Shown here: positions 35,622-44,624 of the stretch, piece after piece | Numbering within the stretch: the stretch's first letter is position 1 | Layout of the letters: each line of letters begins with the position of its first letter | NCBI GenBank assembly: GCA_002726235.1 | Contig: PBSN01000025.1 | Coordinates: 1-64,000 of the forward strand | Reading direction: 5' to 3' | DNA length: 64,000 bases | Source of the DNA: Nitrospiraceae bacterium | GTDB taxonomy: Bacteria > Nitrospirota > Nitrospiria > Nitrospirales > UBA2166 | The notes under the pieces: generated by a model | Database searches by the model: none | Told to the model about the DNA's origin: nothing | What the model saw: the letters and a program-made list of their open reading frames with translations, nothing else | Translations under genes and position numbers: made by a program

Positions 35622-37409
35622 TCAGGAGATGGTATCTTCAAGGGTACCAACCATATCCGCAATGGTATCGAAGCCCGACTGCCAGAAGGTTACCGATCTC
35701 ATATTAATCCCCATCGCCGTGAGAATCGTTTCAGGGCTCTCTGACCCACCCGTTGCGAGCAAGCCCAGATAACGAGGCACAAATGCCTGACCTTCCTGGA
35801 TGTATCGTCGATGCAATGCTAGTGCCAAGAGAGTTCCAAAACTATAGGCATAACAATAGAATGGCATATGATAAAAGTGTGGAATAGTGAGCCACTCCCA
35901 CTGAAAGTCGTCAGGAACCCCGACCTGTTTTCCAAACTGATCTCGCAAGTCGGCCAGATAGACGCCACAGAGATCTGCCGTCGTTGCGCCCTCTCCAATC
36001 ATTCGATGCGCCTGCATTTCAAACTGTGTAAAAAACGCCTGTCTGAGAACTGTTGCATAGAGATCATCCAGCTGAGAGATCAGCAGTTGTTGTCTGACCG
36101 TTGCACTTCGCTCGTTGGCCAGAAGAAAGTCTGCCAGTAGACGCTCCCCGAAAACCGAAGCGGTTTCAGCTAGTGGCAACGTCGAGTGGAAACTAAGCAC
36201 CGACTGATCTGCCGCCATCATGCCGTGAACGGCATGGCCAAGTTCGTGTGCCACAGTAGCCACATCTCTGGGATCTCCACGAAAATTCAACATCACATAT
36301 GGGGTAATGTCAGGAAGAACGCTGTAGCAGTAAGCACCAGCCATTTTCCCTTGCCGAGTTTCTGCGTCAATATGATTTTCCAAAAACACCTGCTCGGCAC
36401 GGTCGGCAAGATCAGGTGAAAAGCTCCGATAGGCTGCCAAGACCATATGTACGGCATCCTGATATCGATATCGCGTGGCAGTTTTCCTGAAAGGGGCATA
36501 AATGTGAAAGCGGTCCATTTTTTTCATCCCACACAATCGCGCTTTGAGTACAAAGTAGCGTTGAAAAATGTGGGCGTTTTTTCGACACACCTTCAGGAGC
36601 ACGTTGACAACATCATCCGGAATGTCGTTGCTCATATTTCTGACCGAAATAGGAGAGCGATGTCTCCGCAGAGATAACTGCTCGTTCTTCCAATCCATAA
36701 CGCGCGTTTTATACAACTCGCCAATGACAACACTCTGTCCTGAAAATACCCGGAAGAGTTCTGTGTACGCGCGCACTCGCAAGGAAGGATCAACATGACG
36801 CATATAGCCGGTTAATTCCTCCCGCGTCATTGATGCTTTCGTCTTGCCTTTCCTTTTCAGAAGTTCGAAAGTGAATCCGCTCGTCAGAACATCAAATATC
36901 GTGATGATGGCGCTCGACCCGGTGATGTTCTTAATGGTCAAAATTTTCTCCTCAGCCTCAGAACGCGTATGAGGCCGGAAGAGCCGAATGGTTTCTAAAC
37001 GATAGCGATGCAAACCAGCAGCATTTAGGAGTTGCCGCGCCTTCAAATCCTCGACCGATTGCCACCAGAGATCAAAGAAGAGCATACGATTAGCGATCTC
37101 TGCGCCAAACTGTTCGACCTTCGCTTTGAAGACTAATGCCCGCTGATTCCCGGTATCCTCAGAGAACCAAAGGTAGCTAAAGGCCTCTAACTTATGGATA
37201 AGGCGGGCTATACGCTCGGCTCGCTGCAACGCCTCGAGGAAGGCCGGTCGAGGACGTGACGATATGAGACGGCTTTGCAAAGACTCAAAGGCCTTAACCT
37301 CGCGGATGATGGTCCGATTGATGGTCTGAAATTCTCGCCCTGGATTCCGAAGCAAATCCGTCAGGTTCCATTTCATTTCAAGTGCTGGTCGTTTTGTCCG
37401 AGTGGACAT
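35622..37409 (-). CDS. M3-family oligoendopeptidase (PepF-like)
   Basis: 595 residues of the M3 metallopeptidase family. The zinc motif is VAHELGHAVHGM (HExxH), with the third ligand in PLAETASVFGERLLADFLLA. The helical N-terminal half and the final TIPHFYHMPFYCYAYSFGTL region match PepF/M3B. No signal peptide, so it is a cytosolic enzyme cleaving short peptides. It starts 2 bases after the der stop on the same strand. Confidence 0.92.
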   Translation of the reverse strand: MSTRTKRPALEMKWNLTDLLRNPGREFQTINRTIIREVKAFESLQSRLISSRPRPAFLEALQRAERIARLIHKLEAFSYLWFSEDTGNQRALVFKAKVEQFGAEIANRMLFFDLWWQSVEDLKARQLLNAAGLHRYRLETIRLFRPHTRSEAEEKILTIKNITGSSAIITIFDVLTSGFTFELLKRKGKTKASMTREELTGYMRHVDPSLRVRAYTELFRVFSGQSVVIGELYKTRVMDWKNEQLSLRRHRSPISVRNMSNDIPDDVVNVLLKVCRKNAHIFQRYFVLKARLCGMKKMDRFHIYAPFRKTATRYRYQDAVHMVLAAYRSFSPDLADRAEQVFLENHIDAETRQGKMAGAYCYSVLPDITPYVMLNFRGDPRDVATVAHELGHAVHGMMAADQSVLSFHSTLPLAETASVFGERLLADFLLANERSATVRQQLLISQLDDLYATVLRQAFFTQFEMQAHRMIGEGATTADLCGVYLADLRDQFGKQVGVPDDFQWEWLTIPHFYHMPFYCYAYSFGTLLALALHRRYIQEGQAFVPRYLGLLATGGSESPETILTAMGINMRSVTFWQSGFDTIADMVGTLEDTIS

Positions 37410-37411
37410 GG

Positions 37412-38755
37412 TTAAATCGTTCCCTGTTTTCTTCCTTTGGATTTTATTCGAATGCGCACCGGAGTTCCGTCAAACCCCCATTCTTCACGGATACGGTTTT
37501 CAAGAAAACGAATATACGTTGCGCCAAATGCTTTTGGGTTACCCGTAAAAAGGACAAAGGTCGGCGGCTTCACAGAGACCTGCACCATAAAAGATGCGGT
37601 TGCACTCCCCCCTTTCTTCGCGGGAGGCGGAGTTTTCTCGATAAGATCCTGAAAGAACCGGTTCAGCTGCCCCGTCGAGACTCGCTGCGAATACTTTTCC
37701 ATCACCTGATCAATCAACTTGAACACCTGTGGAACCGTTTTTGGTTTCATCCCGGCCCCGAACAAAAACGGTGCCCAGTAGAGAAACGGCATTTGGCGGT
37801 GTAAGTTTTGACGGTACGCGACACGCAACTCTTCCCCAGACTCCTGAAGATCCCACTTATTAATCATCAAGATCATGGCTCGCCCCATACGTAAGGCAAG
37901 TCCAGCAATCTTGGTGTCCTGCTCAGTCGGACCCTCCATACTATCAAGCACCAGAATCGCGATATCCGCCTGACCTAAACTCTTCAATGCGCGAAGCACA
38001 CTGTAACGTTCGACCCCGCGATCGATGCTCCCACGTCGACGGATGCCAGCAGTGTCAATAAACCGGTAGGACTTTTTGTAATACGTCACTAGGGTGTCGA
38101 TGGAATCGCGAGTTGTTCCAGGGAGATCGCTCACTACCATACGATCTTCTCGTGCAATCGTATTGATGAGAGTCGATTTGCCAACGTTTGGCCGGCCAAC
38201 AATAGCAATCTGTGGAATACCATCGTGCCCACCATCGAAATTTTCATCATGGTTTTTGATCAGAGGATATACCTCTTCGAGAAGATCATCGACCCCCAGG
38301 CCATGTTCTGCTGAAACTGGATAGAGCATGTCGACTCCCAACTCGCAAAAATCGGCTACCAGCTCCTCTTTTGCTGGAATATCTATCTTATTCACGACAA
38401 CAAAGACCGGTTTCGGGTTTCCACGCACAATATTCATAATTTCACGATCCGTCGGCGTCAGCCCAGCACGTCCATCCATCAGAAAAATAATCACATCCGC
38501 CTCTGCAATCGCCAATTCCGATTGCCGTTTGACCAACCCCAACATGCCCTCATCTCGGGTAGGTTCTAGGCCCCCCGTATCCATGAGCTGAAAGACTTTG
38601 CCCCGAAAGGATGCCTCGGCACAAAGCCGATCGCGTGTAACTCCAGCCAAGTCATCAACAATCGCCTTGCGCTTTTCCACAATTCGATTGAACAAGGTCG
38701 ATTTGCCAACATTCGGCCGCCCAATGATGGCAATGAGAGGGATTCTAGATTTCAT
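37412..38755 (-). CDS. der: Ribosome biogenesis GTPase Der (EngA)
   Basis: About 447 residues with two tandem GTPase domains and a KH-like C-terminal domain. G1 motifs GRPNVGKSTLFNRIV and GRPNVGKSTLINTIA; DTGG and DTAG; NKID and NKWD. The C-terminal KH-like part has VLFTGNPKAFGATYIRFLEN and a basic tail ending in KGRKQGTI. Der assists 50S assembly. I use the ATG at 38755; an upstream in-frame TTG would add four residues. Confidence 0.96.
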   Translation of the reverse strand: MKSRIPLIAIIGRPNVGKSTLFNRIVEKRKAIVDDLAGVTRDRLCAEASFRGKVFQLMDTGGLEPTRDEGMLGLVKRQSELAIAEADVIIFLMDGRAGLTPTDREIMNIVRGNPKPVFVVVNKIDIPAKEELVADFCELGVDMLYPVSAEHGLGVDDLLEEVYPLIKNHDENFDGGHDGIPQIAIVGRPNVGKSTLINTIAREDRMVVSDLPGTTRDSIDTLVTYYKKSYRFIDTAGIRRRGSIDRGVERYSVLRALKSLGQADIAILVLDSMEGPTEQDTKIAGLALRMGRAMILMINKWDLQESGEELRVAYRQNLHRQMPFLYWAPFLFGAGMKPKTVPQVFKLIDQVMEKYSQRVSTGQLNRFFQDLIEKTPPPAKKGGSATASFMVQVSVKPPTFVLFTGNPKAFGATYIRFLENRIREEWGFDGTPVRIRIKSKGRKQGTI

Positions 38756-38998
38756 GATGGACACCAACGATATCGAGACTGGAAATGGGAAACTAGCATA
38801 GGGATAGGCTCATGACAAGGACGTGACAACGAAATACGTCGCCAGTTCTAGCAACCGAGAAATGGCTTCCAAGTAAAAATTGAATCCTTAGCATGGCAAC
38901 TTTTGTTGACCGCGTAGACATAACAGGTGTAATCCCTTTTACCTTGCGGCGTTTTTCTTCATCTGCAATAATGCTCCCCTGCTAACGTTTTGAATCCT

Positions 38999-39712
38999 AT
39001 GGCGAAACTCGGCGTCAATGTTGATCACGTCGCAACGTTGCGACAAGCCCGCGGCGGAAATGAACCCGATCCCGTCACCGTTGCGTCTCTCGCTGAACTA
39101 GGCGGGGCCGATGGCATTGTCGTTCACCTTCGCGAAGACCGCCGTCATATTCAGGAACGCGATCTGCATCTCCTCAAGGCGATGGTTAAAACAAAACTGA
39201 ATATGGAAATGGCGGCTACGGACGAGATGGCTCACATTGCCATGAACATCCGGCCTGATCTCGTAACCTTGGTTCCAGAACGACGCGCGGAATTGACGAC
39301 AGAAGGTGGCGTTGATGTCATCGGACGCAAGGATGATTTTAAGACGATCATCAAGACACTTCACGAATCAGAAATCCCGGTCAGTTTGTTCATTGACCCA
39401 TCCATTGACCAAGTCAAGGCTGCGCACAAAGTTGATGCGGATACCGTGGAAATTCATACCGGCCCGTTTGCCAATACCAGCGACCCGGAATCAGAGAGAA
39501 CTGAACTCGATGCGATCGCCAACTGTGTGCGCCTTGCGTACAAGCTACAGCTTGGCGTGAGTGTTGGGCACGGACTCAATTACCACAATATTACGATGCT
39601 GACACCTCTTGAGGAAATCGAGGAATACAACATCGGCCACAGCATTGTCGCTCGTGCAGTTCTCGTCGGTTTCGACCGAGCAGTGGGCGAGATGAAAACC
39701 CTGCTTGTATAG
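38999..39712 (+). CDS. pdxJ: Pyridoxine 5'-phosphate synthase
   Basis: 237 residues starting MAKLGVNVDHVATLRQARGG, with GIVVHLREDRRHIQERDL, TLVPERRAELTTEGGVDV and VSVGHGLNYHNI, the PdxJ TIM-barrel signatures. It condenses 1-deoxyxylulose 5-phosphate with 3-amino-2-oxopropyl phosphate to pyridoxine phosphate. An in-frame TTG three codons upstream is less likely than the ATG. It is followed by acpS, a frequent neighbour. Confidence 0.96.
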   Translation: MAKLGVNVDHVATLRQARGGNEPDPVTVASLAELGGADGIVVHLREDRRHIQERDLHLLKAMVKTKLNMEMAATDEMAHIAMNIRPDLVTLVPERRAELTTEGGVDVIGRKDDFKTIIKTLHESEIPVSLFIDPSIDQVKAAHKVDADTVEIHTGPFANTSDPESERTELDAIANCVRLAYKLQLGVSVGHGLNYHNITMLTPLEEIEEYNIGHSIVARAVLVGFDRAVGEMKTLLV

Positions 39713-39802
39713 TCTGTTGACACGCAACATCTATCCCATCCAAATGTTAGGCAACATCCCTGTTGCTCCAACGCAAATACCCGGACCCCACGAACGCCTG
39801 CC

Positions 39803-40195
39803 ATGATCATTGGTATTGGGATCGACCTAGTGCGAATCGATCGCCTTCAAGCTATCGCCACGCGCTGGGAAGATCGTTTTCTCGCTCGCGTGTACACATG
39901 CGCTGAACGTGATGAATGCTTTGCACGGGCAACTCCGTTTCCCGCACTTGCCGGTCGCTTTGCACTCAAGGAGGCAATGTTCAAAGCCCTTGGCACCGGG
40001 TGGAACTCAGGCATCAGCTGGGTGGAAGTCGAAGTCTTTACCGATGGCACAGGAAAACCAATGATTCGCACATCAGGAAAAGTACACGAGTTGCTAGATT
40101 CAAAAAAAGCATCAACTATCCATGTAACCGCATCACATGATGGGGACTATGCAATTGGTCAGGTCATTCTGACGAAAGATGACTGCGAAAAGTAA
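39803..40195 (+). CDS. acpS: Holo-[acyl-carrier-protein] synthase
   Basis: 130 residues with the AcpS signatures IIGIGIDLVRIDRLQAI at the N-terminus (metal-binding Asp8) and LAGRFALKEAMFKALGTG (metal Glu). It transfers 4'-phosphopantetheine from CoA to apo-ACP. It lies between pdxJ and the NAD(P)HX repair gene, a common order. Confidence 0.95.
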   Translation: MIIGIGIDLVRIDRLQAIATRWEDRFLARVYTCAERDECFARATPFPALAGRFALKEAMFKALGTGWNSGISWVEVEVFTDGTGKPMIRTSGKVHELLDSKKASTIHVTASHDGDYAIGQVILTKDDCEK

Positions 40196-40204
40196 CGGTT
40201 CTCC

Positions 40205-41788
40205 ATGAAAGTTGTCACAGCAAAAGAAATGCAGGCACTTGACCGCAAAGCGGTCAAGGAGTGCGGAATTCCGAGTCTTCAACTGATGGAGCGGGCAGGT
40301 GAAGGCGTTGTCCACGCTCTCGAGCAGGCGCACGGACCCATGCGAGAAAAAAGCGTCTCGATCGTCGTAGGGAAAGGCAACAATGGGGGTGACGGACTGG
40401 TTGTCGGACGCCTTTTGATGAAGCGAGGCGCAAAGGTGCAAGTCCATATACTCGTAGATCCTACAACGTTCATAGGTGACACACTCGCAAACTTCACACG
40501 ATATCGAGACCTCGGCGGAATGTTCATTGCTCCCCCACCATTCTCTCCTTCGTATATCCTGACATCACTTAAAGAGAGTGAACTCATCGTCGACGCCATC
40601 TTCGGAACTGGATTGAGCAAACCCATTGAAGGGATGTTCGCCGAGGTTGTTGAGTCCATAAACGAAAGCCATCGCCCAATTGTGTCTATTGATATTCCCT
40701 CCGGCTTGTCCGGGGATACCGGAACCGTGTTGGGATCGGTCATTCACGCGACTCAAACCGTGACTCTGGCAGTACCAAAACGCGGGCTGTTTCTCGGCCA
40801 AGGCATTACATGTTCTGGAGATATCGTCGTTGCTGACATCGGCATCCCACCCGTCTATACCGATGAAGCGGTGGTCATGACGCAACTGATCACCGGATCA
40901 TATGTGGCTACACAACTTCCCCCTCGGCCACGTGATGCACACAAAGGCACATTCGGACATGTGGGCATTATTGCAGGATCGGTCGGAAAGACTGGAGCCG
41001 CAGTTCTGACGAGCCAGGCAGCGTTGCGTACCGGCGCAGGGCTTGTCTCGCTCGCAACACCGGAAACCCTCAACGATACTCTTGAATCCATGCTGATTGA
41101 GGTAATGACTGTCCCCATTCCCGATATTCCCATCCGCGCATTTGGGTTGTCCTCTGTCACACCATTGCTTGAATTTGCCAACAAGAAGACAGCTGTGGCA
41201 ATCGGGCCGGGTATCGGAACCCATCAAGAAACCATTGCTGTCGTCATGGCACTCATCCCTCAACTCACCGTACCGTATGTGATCGATGCAGATGGACTCA
41301 CCGCGATCGCCATGAATCTTGCCATCCTCAATGCCGCCAGTACACCTATCATCCTCACGCCACACCCCGGAGAAATGGCAAAGCTCCTAGGCTGCACTAA
41401 TGCCGATGTCTCTCACAACCGACTCGGAGCTGCAACGGAACTCTCGCAAAAAACTGAAACAATAGTTATTCTGAAGGGTGCGCGAACGCTGATTGCCTGC
41501 CCCGATGGCTCTGTTGATATCTGCCCTACCGGAAACTCTGGGATGGCGACCGGAGGCACAGGAGATGTGTTGACCGGAATCATTACTGGACTCCTCGGTC
41601 AAGGGCTATCGCCAAGAACCGCAGCAATGGTCGGCGTCTATCTGCACGGATTAGCCGGTGATATCGCGGCAACGGCCCACGGCTCCTGTGGCATAATTGC
41701 AAGCGATCTCGTAGCATCAATTCCGCAAGCCATCACCACAGCTAAAACCACAGCGACAGGACCGCTTGGCCAACATATAGGCGAATGA
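40205..41788 (+). CDS. nnr: Bifunctional NAD(P)H-hydrate epimerase / ADP-dependent dehydratase
   Basis: 527 residues in two parts. Residues ~1-215 are the YjeF_N epimerase (MKVVTAKEMQALDRKAVKEC, GKGNNGGDGLVVGR). Residues ~225-510 are the ribokinase-like dehydratase (AHKGTFGHVGIIAGSVGKTG, LTPHPGEMAKLLG, GNSGMATGGTGDVLTGIITG). Together they restore damaged NAD(P)HX to NAD(P)H. Length and order match E. coli Nnr. It starts 9 bases after acpS and tsaE follows after 13 bases. Confidence 0.95.
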   Translation: MKVVTAKEMQALDRKAVKECGIPSLQLMERAGEGVVHALEQAHGPMREKSVSIVVGKGNNGGDGLVVGRLLMKRGAKVQVHILVDPTTFIGDTLANFTRYRDLGGMFIAPPPFSPSYILTSLKESELIVDAIFGTGLSKPIEGMFAEVVESINESHRPIVSIDIPSGLSGDTGTVLGSVIHATQTVTLAVPKRGLFLGQGITCSGDIVVADIGIPPVYTDEAVVMTQLITGSYVATQLPPRPRDAHKGTFGHVGIIAGSVGKTGAAVLTSQAALRTGAGLVSLATPETLNDTLESMLIEVMTVPIPDIPIRAFGLSSVTPLLEFANKKTAVAIGPGIGTHQETIAVVMALIPQLTVPYVIDADGLTAIAMNLAILNAASTPIILTPHPGEMAKLLGCTNADVSHNRLGAATELSQKTETIVILKGARTLIACPDGSVDICPTGNSGMATGGTGDVLTGIITGLLGQGLSPRTAAMVGVYLHGLAGDIAATAHGSCGIIASDLVASIPQAITTAKTTATGPLGQHIGE

Positions 41789-41801
41789 CATTCGTAACGA
41801 C

Positions 41802-42236
41802 ATGAACTTCGGATCACACGAGACAACAGGCCCTGATCAAACCCGCCACATAGGCAACACACTTGGAAAAACGCTCAGTGGAGGGGAGGTACTCGCAATC
41901 ACAGGCGATCTCGGCGCTGGGAAAACTTGCCTCATCCAAGGTATTGCCCAAGGTTTAGGGATCGCATCCTCTGATATCACGAGCCCAACATTCACACTCA
42001 TTCACGAACATGAAGGGCGAATTCCATTGTTCCACATCGATCTCTATCGCCTTGAGAAACCTACTGAAGTTGAGGCGATCGGACTCGAAGAATATTTTTC
42101 ACGCGATGGAGTCACCGCCATCGAATGGGCAGAACGTGCCACACCCTTGCTCCCGCAGAACAGAGTTGATATTACCCTTTCACACGAGGGTGGAAACAAT
42201 CGCCGGATTACCATTACAAAAAAGGGGGAGCTTTAA
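41802..42236 (+). CDS. tsaE: tRNA threonylcarbamoyladenosine biosynthesis ATPase TsaE
   Basis: 144 residues with Walker A ITGDLGAGKTCLIQGIAQGL, the SPTFTLIHEHEG segment, HIDLYRLEKPTEVEAIGLEE and the IEWAER motif. TsaE is needed with TsaB and TsaD for the t6A37 modification of ANN-decoding tRNAs. A dispersed repeat begins 2 bases after its stop. Confidence 0.95.
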   Translation: MNFGSHETTGPDQTRHIGNTLGKTLSGGEVLAITGDLGAGKTCLIQGIAQGLGIASSDITSPTFTLIHEHEGRIPLFHIDLYRLEKPTEVEAIGLEEYFSRDGVTAIEWAERATPLLPQNRVDITLSHEGGNNRRITITKKGEL

Positions 42237-42237
42237 C

Positions 42238-42354
42238 GGGATGTTGAAACAGCCAGCCCAGCAAGGCCTCAGCAAGCGAGAAGGCAAATCGTACTGCTGT
42301 GGGTTGAGCTTCAGAACGAAGCGAAAACGAAGCTGGCAAAATGGTTCAATATCC
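42238..42354 (+). repeat. Dispersed palindromic repeat, copy B
   Basis: A ~117-bp element with imperfect terminal inverted repeats GGATGTTGAA and TTCAATATCC (9 of 10 bases pair). Shared blocks with copy A (10071-10185, opposite orientation) include GCAAGGCC(T/G)CAG, a GTAC core and TTCAATAT. It fills the gap between tsaE and the HIT gene almost completely. I recall very similar GATGTTGAAAAAGCC-type elements in large numbers in Nitrospira genomes; copy number must be checked against the genome. Confidence 0.6.
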
Positions 42355-42371
42355 TTTGGCTTAAGAAGATC

Positions 42372-42899
42372 ATGAAACAGATTTGGGCTCCTTGGCGAAT
42401 GAATTACATCAAAAGCGCGGACACTGCTCCTAGTTGCATTTTCTGCGATAAACCCGGGATGTCACGCTCCAGAGACAAAGAGAGTTATATTTTCCATCGA
42501 GGCCAACGCGCATTCGTGATGATGAATATTTATCCGTATGCCAACGGACACCTTCTCATCGCGCCCTACCTCCATCTCCCAAGCCTTGAAGATCTCCCTG
42601 CGATCGTCAGCCATGACCTGATGGACCTTACTCGGCACTCTCTTGCAGTATTGCGCGCCACTCTCGCTCCAGATGGATTTAATGTTGGCATGAATCTCGG
42701 ACATGCTGCTGGCGCAGGGGTCAAATCCCATGTCCACCTACATATCGTTCCTCGGTGGAAGGGAGATAGCAACTTCATGCCCATCCTCGCCGAAACCCTC
42801 GTTGTGCCAGAGCACCTCAACACAACCTATAATAAGTTGCTACCTTACTTTCGCCGGAAACCGTTCATGCCATCGCCCAAGACCAGAAAAACCTCTTGA
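42372..42899 (+). CDS. HIT-family nucleotide hydrolase/phosphorylase
   Basis: 175 residues. The opening IWAPWRMNYI with a CxxC pair (C22, C25) and the histidine triad HVHLHIVPRW are typical of Ap4A-phosphorylase-like HIT proteins that start WAPWR. The middle block NIYPYANGHLLIAPYLHLPS is also family-specific. Substrate is probably a dinucleoside polyphosphate or AMP derivative; not provable from sequence. It lies after tsaE, separated by repeat copy B. Confidence 0.9.
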   Translation: MKQIWAPWRMNYIKSADTAPSCIFCDKPGMSRSRDKESYIFHRGQRAFVMMNIYPYANGHLLIAPYLHLPSLEDLPAIVSHDLMDLTRHSLAVLRATLAPDGFNVGMNLGHAAGAGVKSHVHLHIVPRWKGDSNFMPILAETLVVPEHLNTTYNKLLPYFRRKPFMPSPKTRKTS

Positions 42900-42950
42900 G
42901 AGTTCATCGCCCATACTATACGACACACATTCTTTAACGAAGGGTACATA

Positions 42951-43961
42951 ATGAAAAAACAGTCCCCATGGATGGAGATTCCCGAAGTGCGCACGTTCGA
43001 ACATCTACGTGCCGCCGTAAATGGGTATACATACTCGCGCGTCATTCTCACCGCACTTGATTTAGACCTCTTCAGTGTGATCGGCGAGAAAACATGGACG
43101 ATACGCCGACTCGCTCGAACCGTGGATGCTAGTGAACGCGGCATCGACATTCTGTGTCGGAACTTGGCCAGTCTTGGATTGCTTGATAGCCAGAACGGCC
43201 GATACAAAAACTCTCCACTAGGCGCGACGGCCCTCAACAGGAAAAATCCAGAATATCGGGGTGCTTACTTATCCCTCCTTCAGCAACACTGGGATGCATG
43301 GTCTGGACTGACAAACTCAGTAAGATCAGGCACTCCGCATGATGATGGCGAACCGATCCATCAGGAAGAGTATCGTCGCGCATTCACCTGGGCCATGCAT
43401 CATCGCAGTCGCGACATCGCCCCACGCATCGCTAAACACATTGATCTTCGTGGATCCACTACCCTCTTGGATGTCGGCGGCGGCCCAGGTACCTATACCC
43501 TGGCCATGTTGGCGAGGTGGCCCAAACTGCATGGAACAATTGGGGATCGACCAGCAGCATTACAAGTCGCTCGCGCAGTCGCACGAAAACATCCTGCAGG
43601 TAAACGTCTTTCCTATCTTCCACTCGACTTCATGGCAGAGGACATTTCTGGTAGCTACGACGTGATCTTTCTCTCAAATGTGATTCATATTTATGGACCG
43701 GATGAAAACATCGAATTATTGAAAAAGATCAAAGCCGCTCTCAATCCTGGCGGACGAATCATTATCCAAGACTTCTTCTTATGGGACAAAAAAGGACTTC
43801 GCCCAATTGAAACGAACCTCTTTGCCATCACGATGCTCCTGTACACTGATACAGGCAACACCTATACCGCCCAAGAAGTAAAGAAGTGGATGACGAAAGC
43901 CGGATTCCGAGCACTGACGATAATCCAAATGCCAGACGAACCTTTGCTTGAGGGACGTTAG
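42951..43961 (+). CDS. SAM-dependent methyltransferase (O-methyltransferase type with dimerisation domain)
   Basis: 336 residues: an N-terminal winged-helix dimerisation domain (residues ~18-95, LFSVIGEKTWTIRRLARTVD) and a class I methyltransferase domain with the SAM motif TTLLDVGGGPGTYTLAMLAR (D174) and LNPGGRIIIQDFF. This layout is that of O-methyltransferases acting on small aromatic or quinone-like molecules, and of CrtF/AcsF-neighbour type enzymes. Substrate unknown. AAGGGT lies shortly before the ATG. It opens a group followed by a thioredoxin-like protein and a permease. Confidence 0.8.
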   Translation: MKKQSPWMEIPEVRTFEHLRAAVNGYTYSRVILTALDLDLFSVIGEKTWTIRRLARTVDASERGIDILCRNLASLGLLDSQNGRYKNSPLGATALNRKNPEYRGAYLSLLQQHWDAWSGLTNSVRSGTPHDDGEPIHQEEYRRAFTWAMHHRSRDIAPRIAKHIDLRGSTTLLDVGGGPGTYTLAMLARWPKLHGTIGDRPAALQVARAVARKHPAGKRLSYLPLDFMAEDISGSYDVIFLSNVIHIYGPDENIELLKKIKAALNPGGRIIIQDFFLWDKKGLRPIETNLFAITMLLYTDTGNTYTAQEVKKWMTKAGFRALTIIQMPDEPLLEGR

Positions 43962-44038
43962 TGATAGCTTTATTTCTTACATGCCCCATCGCACAACCGG
44001 GGCAGTATCCTTAACCATTTCACTCCAAAGGACAACCC

Positions 44039-44614
44039 ATGGCATCGAAGTATTCTGTAATGCTTCCGTTAGGAACCCCGGCTCCGCCGTTTTCGCTGAC
44101 GGATGTCGTTTTGGGCCGAATCGTCACCTTGGATGATTTTTCGGGACAGCCCGGCCTCCTTGTCATGTTCATTTGCAACCACTGCCCATACGTCATTCAC
44201 GTTCGGAAAACTCTCGCAAAAATCGGAAAAGACTATGTGCCTAAGGACATTGGGATCGTGGCCATTAGCAGTAACGATGTCAACAACTACCCAGATGATT
44301 CCCCTGAGAAGCTGAAGGCAATGGCCGAATCTCTAAAGTTTAATTTCCCCGTCTGCTACGACGAGACCCAAGAAGTTGCAAAAGCATATCGCGCGGTATG
44401 CACTCCTGATTTTTTCCTTTTCGACAAGGAAAGACGGCTAGTATACCGAGGCCAACTCGACGACAGCCGGCCAGGAAACAATAAACCGGTTGATGGAGCA
44501 TCTCTCCGGTCGGCCATAGGTGCCGTCCTGACCGGCCACACTGTTGCAGTTAAACAAAAGCCAAGTGTAGGGTGTAGTATCAAGTGGAAACCCGACAACG
44601 AACCTGACACCTAA
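44039..44614 (+). CDS. Thioredoxin-fold (AhpC/TSA-type) protein
   Basis: 191 residues, cytosolic, with the AhpC/TSA-like thioredoxin fold: PLGTPAPPFSLTDVVLGRIV, MFICNHCPYV with C46 and C49 as a CxxC redox pair, and CTPDFFLFDKERRLVYRGQL. Proteins with the CNHCPYV motif are widespread but uncharacterised thiol-disulphide or peroxiredoxin-like enzymes. A further cysteine (VGCSIKWK) is near the C-terminus, as in relatives. Confidence 0.85.
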   Translation: MASKYSVMLPLGTPAPPFSLTDVVLGRIVTLDDFSGQPGLLVMFICNHCPYVIHVRKTLAKIGKDYVPKDIGIVAISSNDVNNYPDDSPEKLKAMAESLKFNFPVCYDETQEVAKAYRAVCTPDFFLFDKERRLVYRGQLDDSRPGNNKPVDGASLRSAIGAVLTGHTVAVKQKPSVGCSIKWKPDNEPDT

Positions 44615-44624
44615 AACCAACGAC

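Noticed and set aside
42241-42375. 44-codon frame inside repeat copy B as a small gene
   Set aside because: The sequence is a repeat element with inverted ends; the reading frame is incidental and has no ribosome site.
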